From the NCBI RefSeq assembly GCF_019104725.1, contig NZ_JAHRXF010000039.1:1-61286 (forward strand): a stretch of 61,286 nt of DNA, read 5' to 3'. The stretch comes from Streptomyces corallincola (GTDB lineage Bacteria; Actinomycetota; Actinomycetes; Streptomycetales; Streptomycetaceae). The position numbers and the translations under genes were made by a program. Shown here one piece after another: positions 51,931 to 59,890 of the stretch; the first letter of the stretch is position 1, and every line of letters starts with the position of its first letter. The notes beneath the pieces were generated by a model. It saw only the letters and a list, made by a program, of their open reading frames with translations, did not search any database and was not told the origin of the DNA.

Positions 51931-51989
51931 GTGTCCTGGCCGGAGAGGGAAACAGGGACGCGGACGGGGCCAGGGCTGGGAACGGGGAC

Positions 51990-52244
51990 GCGGGCGCCCC
52001 GGTCGCCGCCGGGCTGCGGGCGCTGCTCGGCGCCGGGCGCGCGGAGGTGCTGGTCCTGCTGGCCCGCCCGCTCAGCACCACCCAGCTCACCGCCGTCACC
52101 GGCCAGGGGCTGGGCTCGGTCGGCCGCCATCTGAAGGTGCTGCGCGAGGCCGGTCTCGTCCGGCGGACGGCACGTGCCGGACGCTCGGTGCTGTACGCCC
52201 GTACGGCGGCGGGGGACGTCCTGGTGGAGGGCGCCTGCGGGTGA
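51990..52244 (+). pseudogene. ArsR-family regulator, only the C-terminal HTH domain left
   Basis: LRALLGAGRAEVLVLLARPLSTTQLT and GLGSVGRHLKVLREAGLVRRTARAGRSVLYARTAAG form a complete winged helix-turn-helix of the ArsR type. In Streptomyces relatives this sits at the end of a protein of about 330 aa, preceded by a large N-terminal domain. Here, to the left, the sequence becomes the MFS gene of the other strand, and no start codon for a short form is present. About 240 residues are missing. Stop at 52244. Confidence 0.55.
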
Positions 52245-52278
52245 CCGCCCGCTCCCCCTCCTGTTCACGCGCAGGCCC

Positions 52279-52284
52279 TAGCAT
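52279..52284 (+). promoter_or_regulatory. -10 of the glutathione peroxidase gene
   Basis: TAGCAT ends 7 nt before ATG 52292; with no Shine-Dalgarno this predicts a leaderless mRNA. Confidence 0.5.
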
Positions 52285-52291
52285 CGACCCC

Positions 52292-52798
52292 ATGACGACT
52301 GAAGATCACCACACCTCCGTCCTGGACACCGAGATCGGGGCGCTCACCGGCGGCTCCGCCGAGCTGGGGCAGTACGCCGGGCAGGCCGTGCTCGTCGTGA
52401 ACGTGGCGTCGAAGTGCGGGCTCACGCCGCAGTACACGGGGCTGGAGCGGTTGCAGGAACGGTACGGCGCGCAGGGGTTCACGGTGCTCGGGGTGCCGTG
52501 CAACCAGTTCGCGGGGCAGGAGCCGGGCAGCGCCGAGGAGATCGCGGAGTTCTGCTCGGCGACGTACGGCGTGAGTTTCCCGCTCACCGAGAAGGTGGAC
52601 GTGAACGGCGCCGGGCGCCACCCGCTGTACGAGCGCCTCGTCGGCTTCGCGGACGGCGAGGGCCACACCGGGGACATCCGCTGGAACTTCGAGAAGTTCC
52701 TCATCGGCCGGGACGGCCAGGTCACCGCCCGCTTCTCGCCCCGCACCGAGCCGGAGGACCCGGAGATCATCACCGCGATCGAGTCCCAGCTCGGCTGA
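52292..52798 (+). CDS. Glutathione peroxidase-family thiol peroxidase
   Basis: 168 aa. NVASKCGLTPQYTGLE has the peroxidatic Cys42, VPCNQFAGQEPG carries Cys70 and Gln, and WNFEKFL the conserved Trp/Asn. Cys in place of selenocysteine and a third Cys88 (EFCSATYG) at the usual resolving-Cys position suggest it reduces peroxides with thioredoxin rather than glutathione, which Streptomyces lacks (mycothiol user). ATG 52292 follows a TAGCAT -10 by 7 nt. Confidence 0.9.
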   Translation: MTTEDHHTSVLDTEIGALTGGSAELGQYAGQAVLVVNVASKCGLTPQYTGLERLQERYGAQGFTVLGVPCNQFAGQEPGSAEEIAEFCSATYGVSFPLTEKVDVNGAGRHPLYERLVGFADGEGHTGDIRWNFEKFLIGRDGQVTARFSPRTEPEDPEIITAIESQLG

Positions 52799-52855
52799 GC
52801 CCGCCCGGCCACCGCACGGACGCCCGCGCACCATCGGCTGACGTCCGGGCGTGCG

Positions 52856-52899
52856 CGAGCCCCCTCGGCGAGGACGGCGTCTGGTCGAGGGGGCTCGCG
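52856..52899. terminator. Bidirectional terminator between the peroxidase and DUF397 genes
   Basis: GCGAGCCCCCTCG (52856-52868) pairs perfectly with CGAGGGGGCTCGC (52887-52899), loop 18 nt. Confidence 0.7.
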
Positions 52900-52943
52900 G
52901 TGGTGCGTGTGAGGTTGTGGTGGGGGCGGACAGGGACGACCCC

Positions 52944-53135
52944 TTACGCCTTGACGGAGGCCACGAAGGTGTTCCACGCGGCGACGGGGAAGGCCAGCAC
53001 CGGGCCCTCGACGTCCTTGGAGTCGCGCACGGCGAGGTCCGCCTCGACGGCCGTCCTCACCTCGACGCAGGCACCGTTGCCCGCGGAATAGGAGGACTTC
53101 ATCCACATCTCCGAAGCGCCCTGAATCAGTGCCAT
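52944..53135 (-). CDS. DUF397 protein, partner of the XRE regulator
   Basis: 63 aa, full-length DUF397: SYSAGNGACVEVRTAVEADLAVRDSKDVEGPVLAFPVAAWNTFVASVKA is the whole domain pattern (W..SSYS, C.EVA, V.VRDSK, L.F....W..F). ATG 53135 has AGGAG 5 nt upstream. In Streptomyces such genes follow XRE/DUF5753 regulators, as here (same strand, 201 bp apart), and modulate their activity, as in WhiJ-type systems. Confidence 0.88.
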   Translation of the reverse strand: MALIQGASEMWMKSSYSAGNGACVEVRTAVEADLAVRDSKDVEGPVLAFPVAAWNTFVASVKA

Positions 53136-53150
53136 GTCCACTCCTGTTGA

Positions 53151-53231
53151 GAGTTGCCTGCGAGTTGCCGCTCGTGCGGTTCACGCCAACCGGTCCGACT
53201 GATTGGCGTGATCGACGCTACCGGGCAACTC
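53151..53231. promoter_or_regulatory. Operator-like repeats between the XRE and DUF397 genes
   Basis: GAGTTGCC occurs at 53151 and 53162 (11 bp apart) and inverted as GGCAACTC at 53224. Between them TCACGCCAA (53181-53189) and TTGGCGTGA (53203-53211) form a perfect 9-bp inverted repeat around 13 nt. Probable XRE binding sites. Confidence 0.45.
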
Positions 53232-53336
53232 CACTCCACGGAGGGGCCGTTCACCCAAGCGGATGGCATATTCCAAGTGAGCCTTCCGCTGGAGCCGGGC
53301 GACGGTGTACGATCCGGCACTTCCTGTTCCGGGCCC

Positions 53337-54194
53337 TCAGTCCGCGTACTTCTTCGCCGCTTCCGCGATGAAGTGCCGGGATTGCTCCACACTGAGGGAC
53401 TGTGCCCGCAGATGTTCGTACATCACGGCGTACCGCTGCACGTCCGGCGCCTTCTCCAGGTACAGGTCGCTGGTGACCCCCTCCAGATAGACCACGCTGG
53501 AGTCGGCCGCGTCCGAGAACTCCAGGATCGCGTACTGCCCGTTCAGCCCCGGATGCGCGCCCGCCTCGAACGGCAGGATCTGTACGGTGACATGCGGCAA
53601 CTCGGCCATTTCCAGCAGGTGTTCCAGCTGCTCCCGCATGACGAGCCGACTGCCCACCTCACGGCGGAGCGCGGCCTCGTCCAGCACGACCCACAGCCGC
53701 AGCGGGTTGCCCTCGGCGGTGACGCGTTCCTGGCGGCGCATCCGCACCCGGACCCGCTTCTCGATCTCCTCGGTGGAGGTCTCCGGCAACGCGCCCCGCA
53801 CCAGCGCCTCCGCGTACGCGGGGGTCTGCAACAGCCCCGTGACGAGCTGGGGTTCGTAGACGCGCAGCGACTCCGCGTCCGTCTCCAGACCGATGTAGAC
53901 GCTGTACGGGATGTCCCCGAACGTGTGCCACCAGCCCTGCTGGCGGGAGTCGCGGGCCATCTCCATCAGCGAGTCCACGATCCGCTGGTCCTCGACCTCG
54001 TAGACCCCGCACAGGTCGCGCACATCGCGCTGGCTGATGCTGCGGCGGCCGTTCTCCAGCCGACTGATCTTCGACTGCGACACGAGCAGGCGCTCGGCGA
54101 CCTCCTCGGCCGTCATGCCCTTCTGCTCACGCAGTTTGCGCAGTTCCTGTCCGAGCCTGCGACGCCTGACGGTGGGGTTGACATTGGACGCCAC
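53337..54194 (-). CDS. XRE-family regulator with DUF5753 domain
   Basis: 285 aa. Helix-turn-helix at residues 14-68: LGQELRKLREQKGMTAEEVAERLLVSQSKISRLENG, then a DUF5753 ligand-type domain with YIGLETDAESLRVYEPQLVTGLLQTPAYAEALV and the late YLEGVTSDLYLE. WhiJ-like regulator family that works with the neighbouring DUF397 protein in development or antibiotic control; the specific role is unknown. GTG 54194 follows GGAGGTGCC. A CCGCTG-N5-CAGCGG palindrome at 54275-54291 is a possible autoregulatory site. Confidence 0.88.
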   Translation of the reverse strand: MASNVNPTVRRRRLGQELRKLREQKGMTAEEVAERLLVSQSKISRLENGRRSISQRDVRDLCGVYEVEDQRIVDSLMEMARDSRQQGWWHTFGDIPYSVYIGLETDAESLRVYEPQLVTGLLQTPAYAEALVRGALPETSTEEIEKRVRVRMRRQERVTAEGNPLRLWVVLDEAALRREVGSRLVMREQLEHLLEMAELPHVTVQILPFEAGAHPGLNGQYAILEFSDAADSSVVYLEGVTSDLYLEKAPDVQRYAVMYEHLRAQSLSVEQSRHFIAEAAKKYAD

Positions 54195-54358
54195 GGAACG
54201 GCACCTCCGGCTGTCTGCCTGAATCTCACTTTGCGTATCTGCTGCTGGTCAGACTGCCACCAAGGCGCTTTCCACCGCTGGGAAACAGCGGATATGCAGC
54301 GCGTACGTGCCGAATGGGGTTGAGTGGGAAGCTTGTTGACCGGTCCGGGACATGACGA

Positions 54359-54400
54359 AGGCGGGGCGGCGGGGCTCGTACGAACCCCGTCACCCCGCCT
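54359..54400 (-). terminator. Terminator after the GPP34-like gene
   Basis: AGGCGGGG (54359-54366) and CGGGG (54370-54374) pair with CCCCG (54385-54389) and CCCCGCCT (54393-54400). The rest of the gap 54195-54475 has a CGGACCGGTCGT direct repeat (about 54423-54450) and no gene. Confidence 0.65.
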
Positions 54401-54475
54401 CTCCGGCGGCTCCCGGAACCGGTCGGACCGGTCGTCGGACCGGTCGTCACGCCAGTCGTCGGACCTGTCCCGGTC

Positions 54476-55219
54476 TCAGTGCGCGACCACGCGCGCCCTG
54501 CTCCCGTGGCTCGGCTGCATCGGCACCCCGCGCGCGGGCTCCGCGACCGCGCGCCCCGGCGGGGCGGCGGCGGGCTGACCGCGCCGCTGCTGGACTCCGG
54601 CCCCGTTCTGCACGTCCATCACGGCGTGCGCGACGAGTCCGCCCATCGGGTCGTGCCGGATGAGGTCCCGCAGCCGGGACCGGGACGAGCGTCCCTCGTT
54701 GCCCGGATACAGGTGCTTGCCGAGCCCCACGGCGTGCGCGAGCGCGGCCAGCGCCGCCGTCCTCGGGTCCGGCGGTACGCCGGTACGGATCGCCGAGTCC
54801 AGCCGGGCCCTGATCTCCCGGCTGATCTCCGTGTCCGTCGCCTGGTACCGCGTCGTCGGCAGCACCCCGCACATCTGGCCCGGCACGGCGGCGACCATGC
54901 CGCACCGCTCCAGGTGCGAGAGGTAGATCTGGCGGAGACCTAGTCGTGGTCCGCCTATCCAGTGGACCGCCCGCACCGGAGCGCCACGCCTTCGCAGCAA
55001 CTCCAACGCGCAGTCCAAAGTCGGATCTCCGGTCGGCCGTGGCACCACCACGGCGATACGATCCCCGTCCGGGGCTATCCGTCCGGCCATCGCCAGCTCC
55101 ACTAGCTGCGCTCCGGCCAGACCCAGATCGAGCGACTGCGGCTGCGCGGTGGTACCCGTGGTCGGGTCCAGCGCCAGCAGCAGCAGCTCCTCCGGAATGG
55201 TTCTGCGGCTCCTGCCCAT
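54476..55219 (-). CDS. GOLPH3/VPS74 (GPP34) family protein
   Basis: 247 aa. Starts with RTIPEELLLLALDPTTGTTAQPQSLDLGLAGAQLVELAMAGRIAPDGDRI, the GPP34 N-terminal pattern, and continues with LERCGMVAAVPGQMCGVLPTTRYQATD, the later helix and ALAHAVGLGKHLYPGNEG. GPP34 proteins bind phosphoinositides in eukaryotes; in Streptomyces they are numerous, with unknown function and probable membrane association. C-terminus is Pro/Ala/Arg-rich. ATG 55219 has GGGGAGG upstream. Confidence 0.88.
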   Translation of the reverse strand: MGRSRRTIPEELLLLALDPTTGTTAQPQSLDLGLAGAQLVELAMAGRIAPDGDRIAVVVPRPTGDPTLDCALELLRRRGAPVRAVHWIGGPRLGLRQIYLSHLERCGMVAAVPGQMCGVLPTTRYQATDTEISREIRARLDSAIRTGVPPDPRTAALAALAHAVGLGKHLYPGNEGRSSRSRLRDLIRHDPMGGLVAHAVMDVQNGAGVQQRRGQPAAAPPGRAVAEPARGVPMQPSHGSRARVVAH

Positions 55220-55415
55220 CCATGCCTCCCCGCGTGGATGAATGACAGGGTGACCCCTCTCACATTGGTCTGTCGAGAGCACGTGACCGGTTCGTACGGG
55301 AACCAGTAGATATGTCGTTCTCGTCTCTCGCACAGGCCAAGCCCTCACACGGGGACACTGGTACATGGTTCGGACAGGGCGCGCGAGTGGGCGTGCGGCG
55401 CATGAGGAGGCATCG

Positions 55416-57683
55416 GTGGCGGGCGAGTCCCCCGACAGGTCGAAGCAGCACGAGGCGTCGGCGGAAACGACGTCGGGGAGCGCGGGGCCGGTTCCCGAAG
55501 CACGCGATCCCCGGCTCGCGGTGGCCCGCGAGAAGGATTCCCCGACCCCGGCCGCTACCCCGGCCGCCACGGACACAGCGACCACCGTCCTGTCGGTCCG
55601 CGAGCTGAACACATCCCGGGAAGAGGCGACTTCACCCTCCGAGGAGCCCGCTGAGGAGCCCGCTGAGGAGCCCGCCGGCGAGAACACGGACGCCGACCTC
55701 CGCGACGCGGTCTCGGCCTGGCTCCGCTCATCGGAGCAGCCGGAGAAGCCGCAGCAGGACGGGGACGAGGCCCCCCAATCCCCCGAGGACCCCGAGACCC
55801 CCGAGGACCGGAAGCCGGAGGCGGCCGAGCAGCCGGAGGAACCCGGGCAGGACTCCGAGCCGAAGGCCCCGGAGAACGCCAAGACCGACAAGGCCGCCAA
55901 GGCTCCCGAGGCCCCCAAGGACGCCAAGGACGAGGCCCCCAAGGCCCCCGTCCCCTCGGAAGCGAAGCCGGAAGCGGACGCGAAGGCGGAGCCCACCGAG
56001 GCGGAGCCCGAGGACGACCGGGCGGACGCGGCGAAGACGCCGGAGGCGGAGGCAGCCGCCGAGGAGACCGAGCCCGCGGAAGCCGACGCCGACGCCAAGA
56101 AGACCCCGCAGGGGTCACCCGCACCCGCCGACGCCACCGAAGCCGACGCCGAAGCAGAAGCCGCCGAGAAGTCCCCGCAGACTCCCCCCGCCGAAAGCGA
56201 AACCGAGGCGGCACCGAAGACGGACCCGGCGGACGCCGAGGGCGAGGAACCCCCGCAGGCGCCCCCCGCACCCGGCGACGGGACCCGCGGGACCCCCAGG
56301 GGCAGCACGGGTGGGAGTGGGACGACGCCCCCCGCCCAGGACCACCCCACCACCATGCTCAAGCTCGGCGGAGCCGAACGCACGCGCCAGCAGCCCCTTC
56401 CCCCCAAACCGCCCCTGGACCTCCTGGCGGAGCTGACCAACACCCCGCCGCCCCCGGAGACCTCGGTCCGCACCCTGGTCCGCAGGGTCAAGATCTGGAC
56501 CCCCCTGGTCCTCCTCCTGGCCCTCGTCTTCGCGGTCGTACAGAACTTCCGCCCGCTCCCGGACCCCACCCTGGACCTGACGGCGAAGGACACGTACACC
56601 TTCCCCGGCGCGCCCACGCGGCTGCCGTGGCCCGCGACCGGCCAGGCGGCCGTGGACGTGCAGGGGGTCGGTACGTTCGGCACGTTCGGCGCCCAGAAGC
56701 CCGTACCGATCGCCAGTGTCGCCAAGGTGATGACCGCGTACCTGATCCTGCGCGACCACCCGCTCAAGAGCGGCGAGGACGGCCCGAAGATCAAGATCGA
56801 CAAGGCGGCCGAGGAGCAGTCGGACGCCGGTGACGAGTCCACCGTGCCGGTGACCGCGGGCGACTCCATCTCGGAGCGCGAGGCGCTGGAGGCGATCCTG
56901 CTGCCGTCCGCGAACAACGTGGCGCGGCTGCTGGCCCGCTGGGACTCCGGCACGGAGCAGCCGTTCGTGGCGAAGATGAACGCGACCGCGAAGAAGCTCG
57001 GCATGGTGAACACGACGTACACCGACCCCTCGGGCCTGACGAACTCCACGGTCAGCACGGCCGTGGACCAGCTGAAGCTGGCGAAGGCGGCCATGCGGCA
57101 GCCCGCGTTCCGCGAGGTCTCCGCGATGATGTCGTACGACGACTACAAGGGTGTCAACCACTCCAACTACAACCGGCTGGTGGGCCGGAACAACGTGGTC
57201 GGCATCAAGACCGGCACCACCAGCTCCGCGCTCGGCAACCTCGTCTTCGCCGCGAAGCAGGACGTGGGCGGGCAGACCCGCACCATCATCGGCGCGGTGA
57301 TGCGCCAGCCCGCCGGTGGTTTCGACAACACCATCATCAGCGGTGTCCTGGACGCGGGCGACAAGCTGATCCGGGCCGCGCAGGGCGCGCTGAAACCGGC
57401 CACGATCATCAGGAAGGGCCAGGTCGTCGGGTACGTGGACGACGGCGTCGGCGGCCGTACGCCGGTGGTGGCCACGCAGGACGTGACGGCGAGCGGCTGG
57501 TCCGGGCTGAAGGTGAAGCTGTCGTTCACGTCGGACGACGTGCCGCACACCGCGAAGGCCGGGACCAAGGTCGGCTCGCTGACCGTGGGCGACGGTTCGG
57601 CGGGCGGGGTCCAGGTCCCGGTCGCGCTCCAGCGGGACCTGACCGAGCCGGGCTTCGGCGCGAAGCTGACGCGTCTCGGCTGA
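55416..57683 (+). CDS. D-alanyl-D-alanine carboxypeptidase with long acidic cytoplasmic tail
   Basis: 755 aa. The first 330 residues are Glu/Ala/Pro/Lys-rich, low complexity (SEEPAEEPAEEPA repeats), in front of one membrane helix (about 360-380, IWTPLVLLLALVFAVV). Outside lies an S11-type domain: SVAK (Ser434), SAN (498-500) and KTG (598-600) are all present. It trims the terminal D-Ala from stem peptides. Only the C-terminal half resembles ordinary DacA; the acidic tail could recruit partners inside the cell. GTG 55416 has GAGGAGG upstream; an upstream in-frame ATG at 55365 is less likely. Confidence 0.88.
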   Translation: MAGESPDRSKQHEASAETTSGSAGPVPEARDPRLAVAREKDSPTPAATPAATDTATTVLSVRELNTSREEATSPSEEPAEEPAEEPAGENTDADLRDAVSAWLRSSEQPEKPQQDGDEAPQSPEDPETPEDRKPEAAEQPEEPGQDSEPKAPENAKTDKAAKAPEAPKDAKDEAPKAPVPSEAKPEADAKAEPTEAEPEDDRADAAKTPEAEAAAEETEPAEADADAKKTPQGSPAPADATEADAEAEAAEKSPQTPPAESETEAAPKTDPADAEGEEPPQAPPAPGDGTRGTPRGSTGGSGTTPPAQDHPTTMLKLGGAERTRQQPLPPKPPLDLLAELTNTPPPPETSVRTLVRRVKIWTPLVLLLALVFAVVQNFRPLPDPTLDLTAKDTYTFPGAPTRLPWPATGQAAVDVQGVGTFGTFGAQKPVPIASVAKVMTAYLILRDHPLKSGEDGPKIKIDKAAEEQSDAGDESTVPVTAGDSISEREALEAILLPSANNVARLLARWDSGTEQPFVAKMNATAKKLGMVNTTYTDPSGLTNSTVSTAVDQLKLAKAAMRQPAFREVSAMMSYDDYKGVNHSNYNRLVGRNNVVGIKTGTTSSALGNLVFAAKQDVGGQTRTIIGAVMRQPAGGFDNTIISGVLDAGDKLIRAAQGALKPATIIRKGQVVGYVDDGVGGRTPVVATQDVTASGWSGLKVKLSFTSDDVPHTAKAGTKVGSLTVGDGSAGGVQVPVALQRDLTEPGFGAKLTRLG

Positions 57684-57787
57684 GCCGTACCGGACGACGC
57701 GTGACCGGCCGGTCGGTACCGGCCGACCGGTCACATGTCGTCCGCACCACCCGCACCCCGCCGCCGGAAACCCGCGGCGGGGTGCGT

Positions 57788-57793
57788 GCTAGC
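57788..57793 (+). promoter_or_regulatory. Candidate -10 of the large membrane-protein gene
   Basis: TAGCGT (about 57789-57794) in the gap after the carboxypeptidase gene, about 120 nt before the start at 57914. Confidence 0.35.
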
Positions 57794-57913
57794 GTCACGA
57801 AAGGGGCAGGCCGCAGGTCTCGGTGACGAGCCGTGGGACTGGACGGGAAGCGGCCGGGAACATCGGAAGACGAGGCCGAGCACAGAAGACTGGGACACGG
57901 GGAGTGCCTTCAG

Positions 57914-59818
57914 GTGGCCACAACCGAGCAGACGCACGCCGGCGACACCGATCCGGAGCAGCGCACCGGCGCCCCGGCCGCTGAACCGGAGGGCCACGGC
58001 ACGAAGCCGTACGAGGGCGGGCCGTACGCGGACCCGGAGTCGTACGGGGAGCCATACGCGCGCTCCGGGCCGGGCCCGGAACGGGGCCGCCTCGCGCTCG
58101 CCGCGGAGTCCCTGCGCACCCGCTTCCTGGCGCACCCCGTGCTGTGGGTGACCGTGCTCGCCGGAGCCCTGCACATCCTGTGGTTCTTCACCTTCGCGAA
58201 CAGCGGTGGCGACCTGGCCGCGCAGGACGCGTGGGCCGAGTTCGTCGGGCGGCACCCCGACTCGGCGTACAACCTGGCCTGGTACGGCGGGATGCACCCG
58301 GTGTCGTACAGCGTGGTCTCGCCGTATCTGATGTCGGTCCTCGGGGTGCGGACCACGATGATGATCGCCGGGACGGCATCGGCGGGGCTGCTGACGCTGG
58401 TCCTGATCCGCAGCCGGTCGGTGCGCAACCCGGTGTCGGTGGCGCTGGCGGGTGTGTTCGCGCTGCTGTGCAACGCGCTGTCGGGGCGGGTGACGTTCGG
58501 GCTGGGCACGATGTTCGCGCTCGGCGCGGTCGCGGCCGTGTTCTGCTGGCCGCACCGCTGGCGCTACAAGCGCTGGGCGAAGGGTCTGGTGGCGGCCCCG
58601 CTGGCCGCGCTCGCCACGATGTCCTCGCCGGTCGCGGGCCTGTTCGTCGGACTGGTCGCGGCGGCGATGTTCCTGCAGAAGCGGCGGCCGGGCGCCTGGT
58701 CGCTGGGGCTGGCCCCGGCCGCCGTGGTGGCGGCGTCGGCGTGGCTGTTCCCGTTCTCCGGTACGCAGCCGATCTCGTTCGGGTCCGCGGCGCTGCCGTT
58801 CCTGTTCGGCGCGGTGTGCGTGTTCCTCGTACCGAAGGAGTGGCGGACGGTCCGGCTGACGGCGGGCATCTACGCGGTGAGCGTGGTGCTGGTGTGGCTG
58901 ATCAACTCACAGATCGGGTCGAACATATCGCGGCTGCCGATGCTCTTCTCGGGGGTGGTGCTGGTGGCCGCGCTGCCGTTCACGGTGCCGCGGTCGCGGA
59001 AGTGGTTCGCGGTGGTGATGGCGGCGGTCGGCTTCTTCGCCTGGATAGGCATGAAGACGGTGGACGACGTCGTGCACACCACGCCGGCCGCCTCCTGGGC
59101 GCGTGAACTGGCGCCGCTGGTCAACCAGTTGCAGAAGGAGGGGGCCGAGCGGGGCCGCGTCGAGGTGGTCCCGGCCCGCTCGCACCGCGAGGCGTCCGCG
59201 CTCGCGCCGTACGTGAACCTGGCGCGCGGCTGGAACCGCCAGGCGGACATGGAACGCAACCCCCTCTTCTACGACGACACCCTCAACTCCGCCAATTATC
59301 ACGAGTGGTTGCAGCGCTGGGCGATCCACTTCGTGGTCCTGCCCAAGGGCGCCCCGGACGGGGACGGGGGCGTGCGCGAGCGGGAGTTGCTGCTGCGCGG
59401 GATGCCGTATCTCCAGCAGGTCTGGGGCGATGCCAACTGGCAGTTGTTCCAGGTGACCGACCCGACCCCGCTGGCCGAGCCGGACGCGGTGGTGGACCGG
59501 GCCGAGCAGGGCGAGATGACCCTCCGGGTGCGCCGCGCGGGCCGGGTGCTGATCCGTATCCCGTACTCCCCCTGGCTGAGCGTGGTGGACCCCGAGGGCA
59601 AGAGCCTCGCGGCCCCCGAGGAGACCGACGCGTCCAAGCACCGGGCGCCGGGGCTGCCCAAGTCGTACCGCAACGTCAACGGCTGCCTCACCGAGTCCGT
59701 CGAGGACGCCAACGGCGACAAGTGGACGATCCTGGACGCCCCGAAACCAGGCACGTACCGCCTGGCGGCGCCTTACCAGCTGCCCCGGGGAACGCCCTGT
59801 CCGGCGGAGCTTAAGTGA
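57914..59818 (+). CDS. Large multi-spanning membrane protein of unknown function
   Basis: 634 aa. A 50-residue hydrophilic N-terminus rich in Gly, Pro and Tyr (YEGGPYADPESYGEPYARS), then about ten membrane segments (residues about 78-400), then a 230-residue soluble C-terminal domain with ARELAPLVNQLQKEGAERGRVEVVPARSHREASALAPYVNLARGWNRQADMERNPLFYDD. It resembles Streptomyces proteins often labelled MFS or glycosyltransferase-like, but I see no MFS motif A or glycosyltransferase motif. The Arg/Trp/Asp-rich C-terminal block resembles lipid-linked sugar-handling GT-C proteins. GTG 57914. Same strand as the carboxypeptidase, 230 bp after. Confidence 0.75.
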   Translation: MATTEQTHAGDTDPEQRTGAPAAEPEGHGTKPYEGGPYADPESYGEPYARSGPGPERGRLALAAESLRTRFLAHPVLWVTVLAGALHILWFFTFANSGGDLAAQDAWAEFVGRHPDSAYNLAWYGGMHPVSYSVVSPYLMSVLGVRTTMMIAGTASAGLLTLVLIRSRSVRNPVSVALAGVFALLCNALSGRVTFGLGTMFALGAVAAVFCWPHRWRYKRWAKGLVAAPLAALATMSSPVAGLFVGLVAAAMFLQKRRPGAWSLGLAPAAVVAASAWLFPFSGTQPISFGSAALPFLFGAVCVFLVPKEWRTVRLTAGIYAVSVVLVWLINSQIGSNISRLPMLFSGVVLVAALPFTVPRSRKWFAVVMAAVGFFAWIGMKTVDDVVHTTPAASWARELAPLVNQLQKEGAERGRVEVVPARSHREASALAPYVNLARGWNRQADMERNPLFYDDTLNSANYHEWLQRWAIHFVVLPKGAPDGDGGVRERELLLRGMPYLQQVWGDANWQLFQVTDPTPLAEPDAVVDRAEQGEMTLRVRRAGRVLIRIPYSPWLSVVDPEGKSLAAPEETDASKHRAPGLPKSYRNVNGCLTESVEDANGDKWTILDAPKPGTYRLAAPYQLPRGTPCPAELK

Positions 59819-59890
59819 GCTGACCGGCAAGGGAGTTGGGGGGCGCGGGGCCTGCCGGGCGCGCGGTCCCTCGTACCCCCGGCCGGGGGT

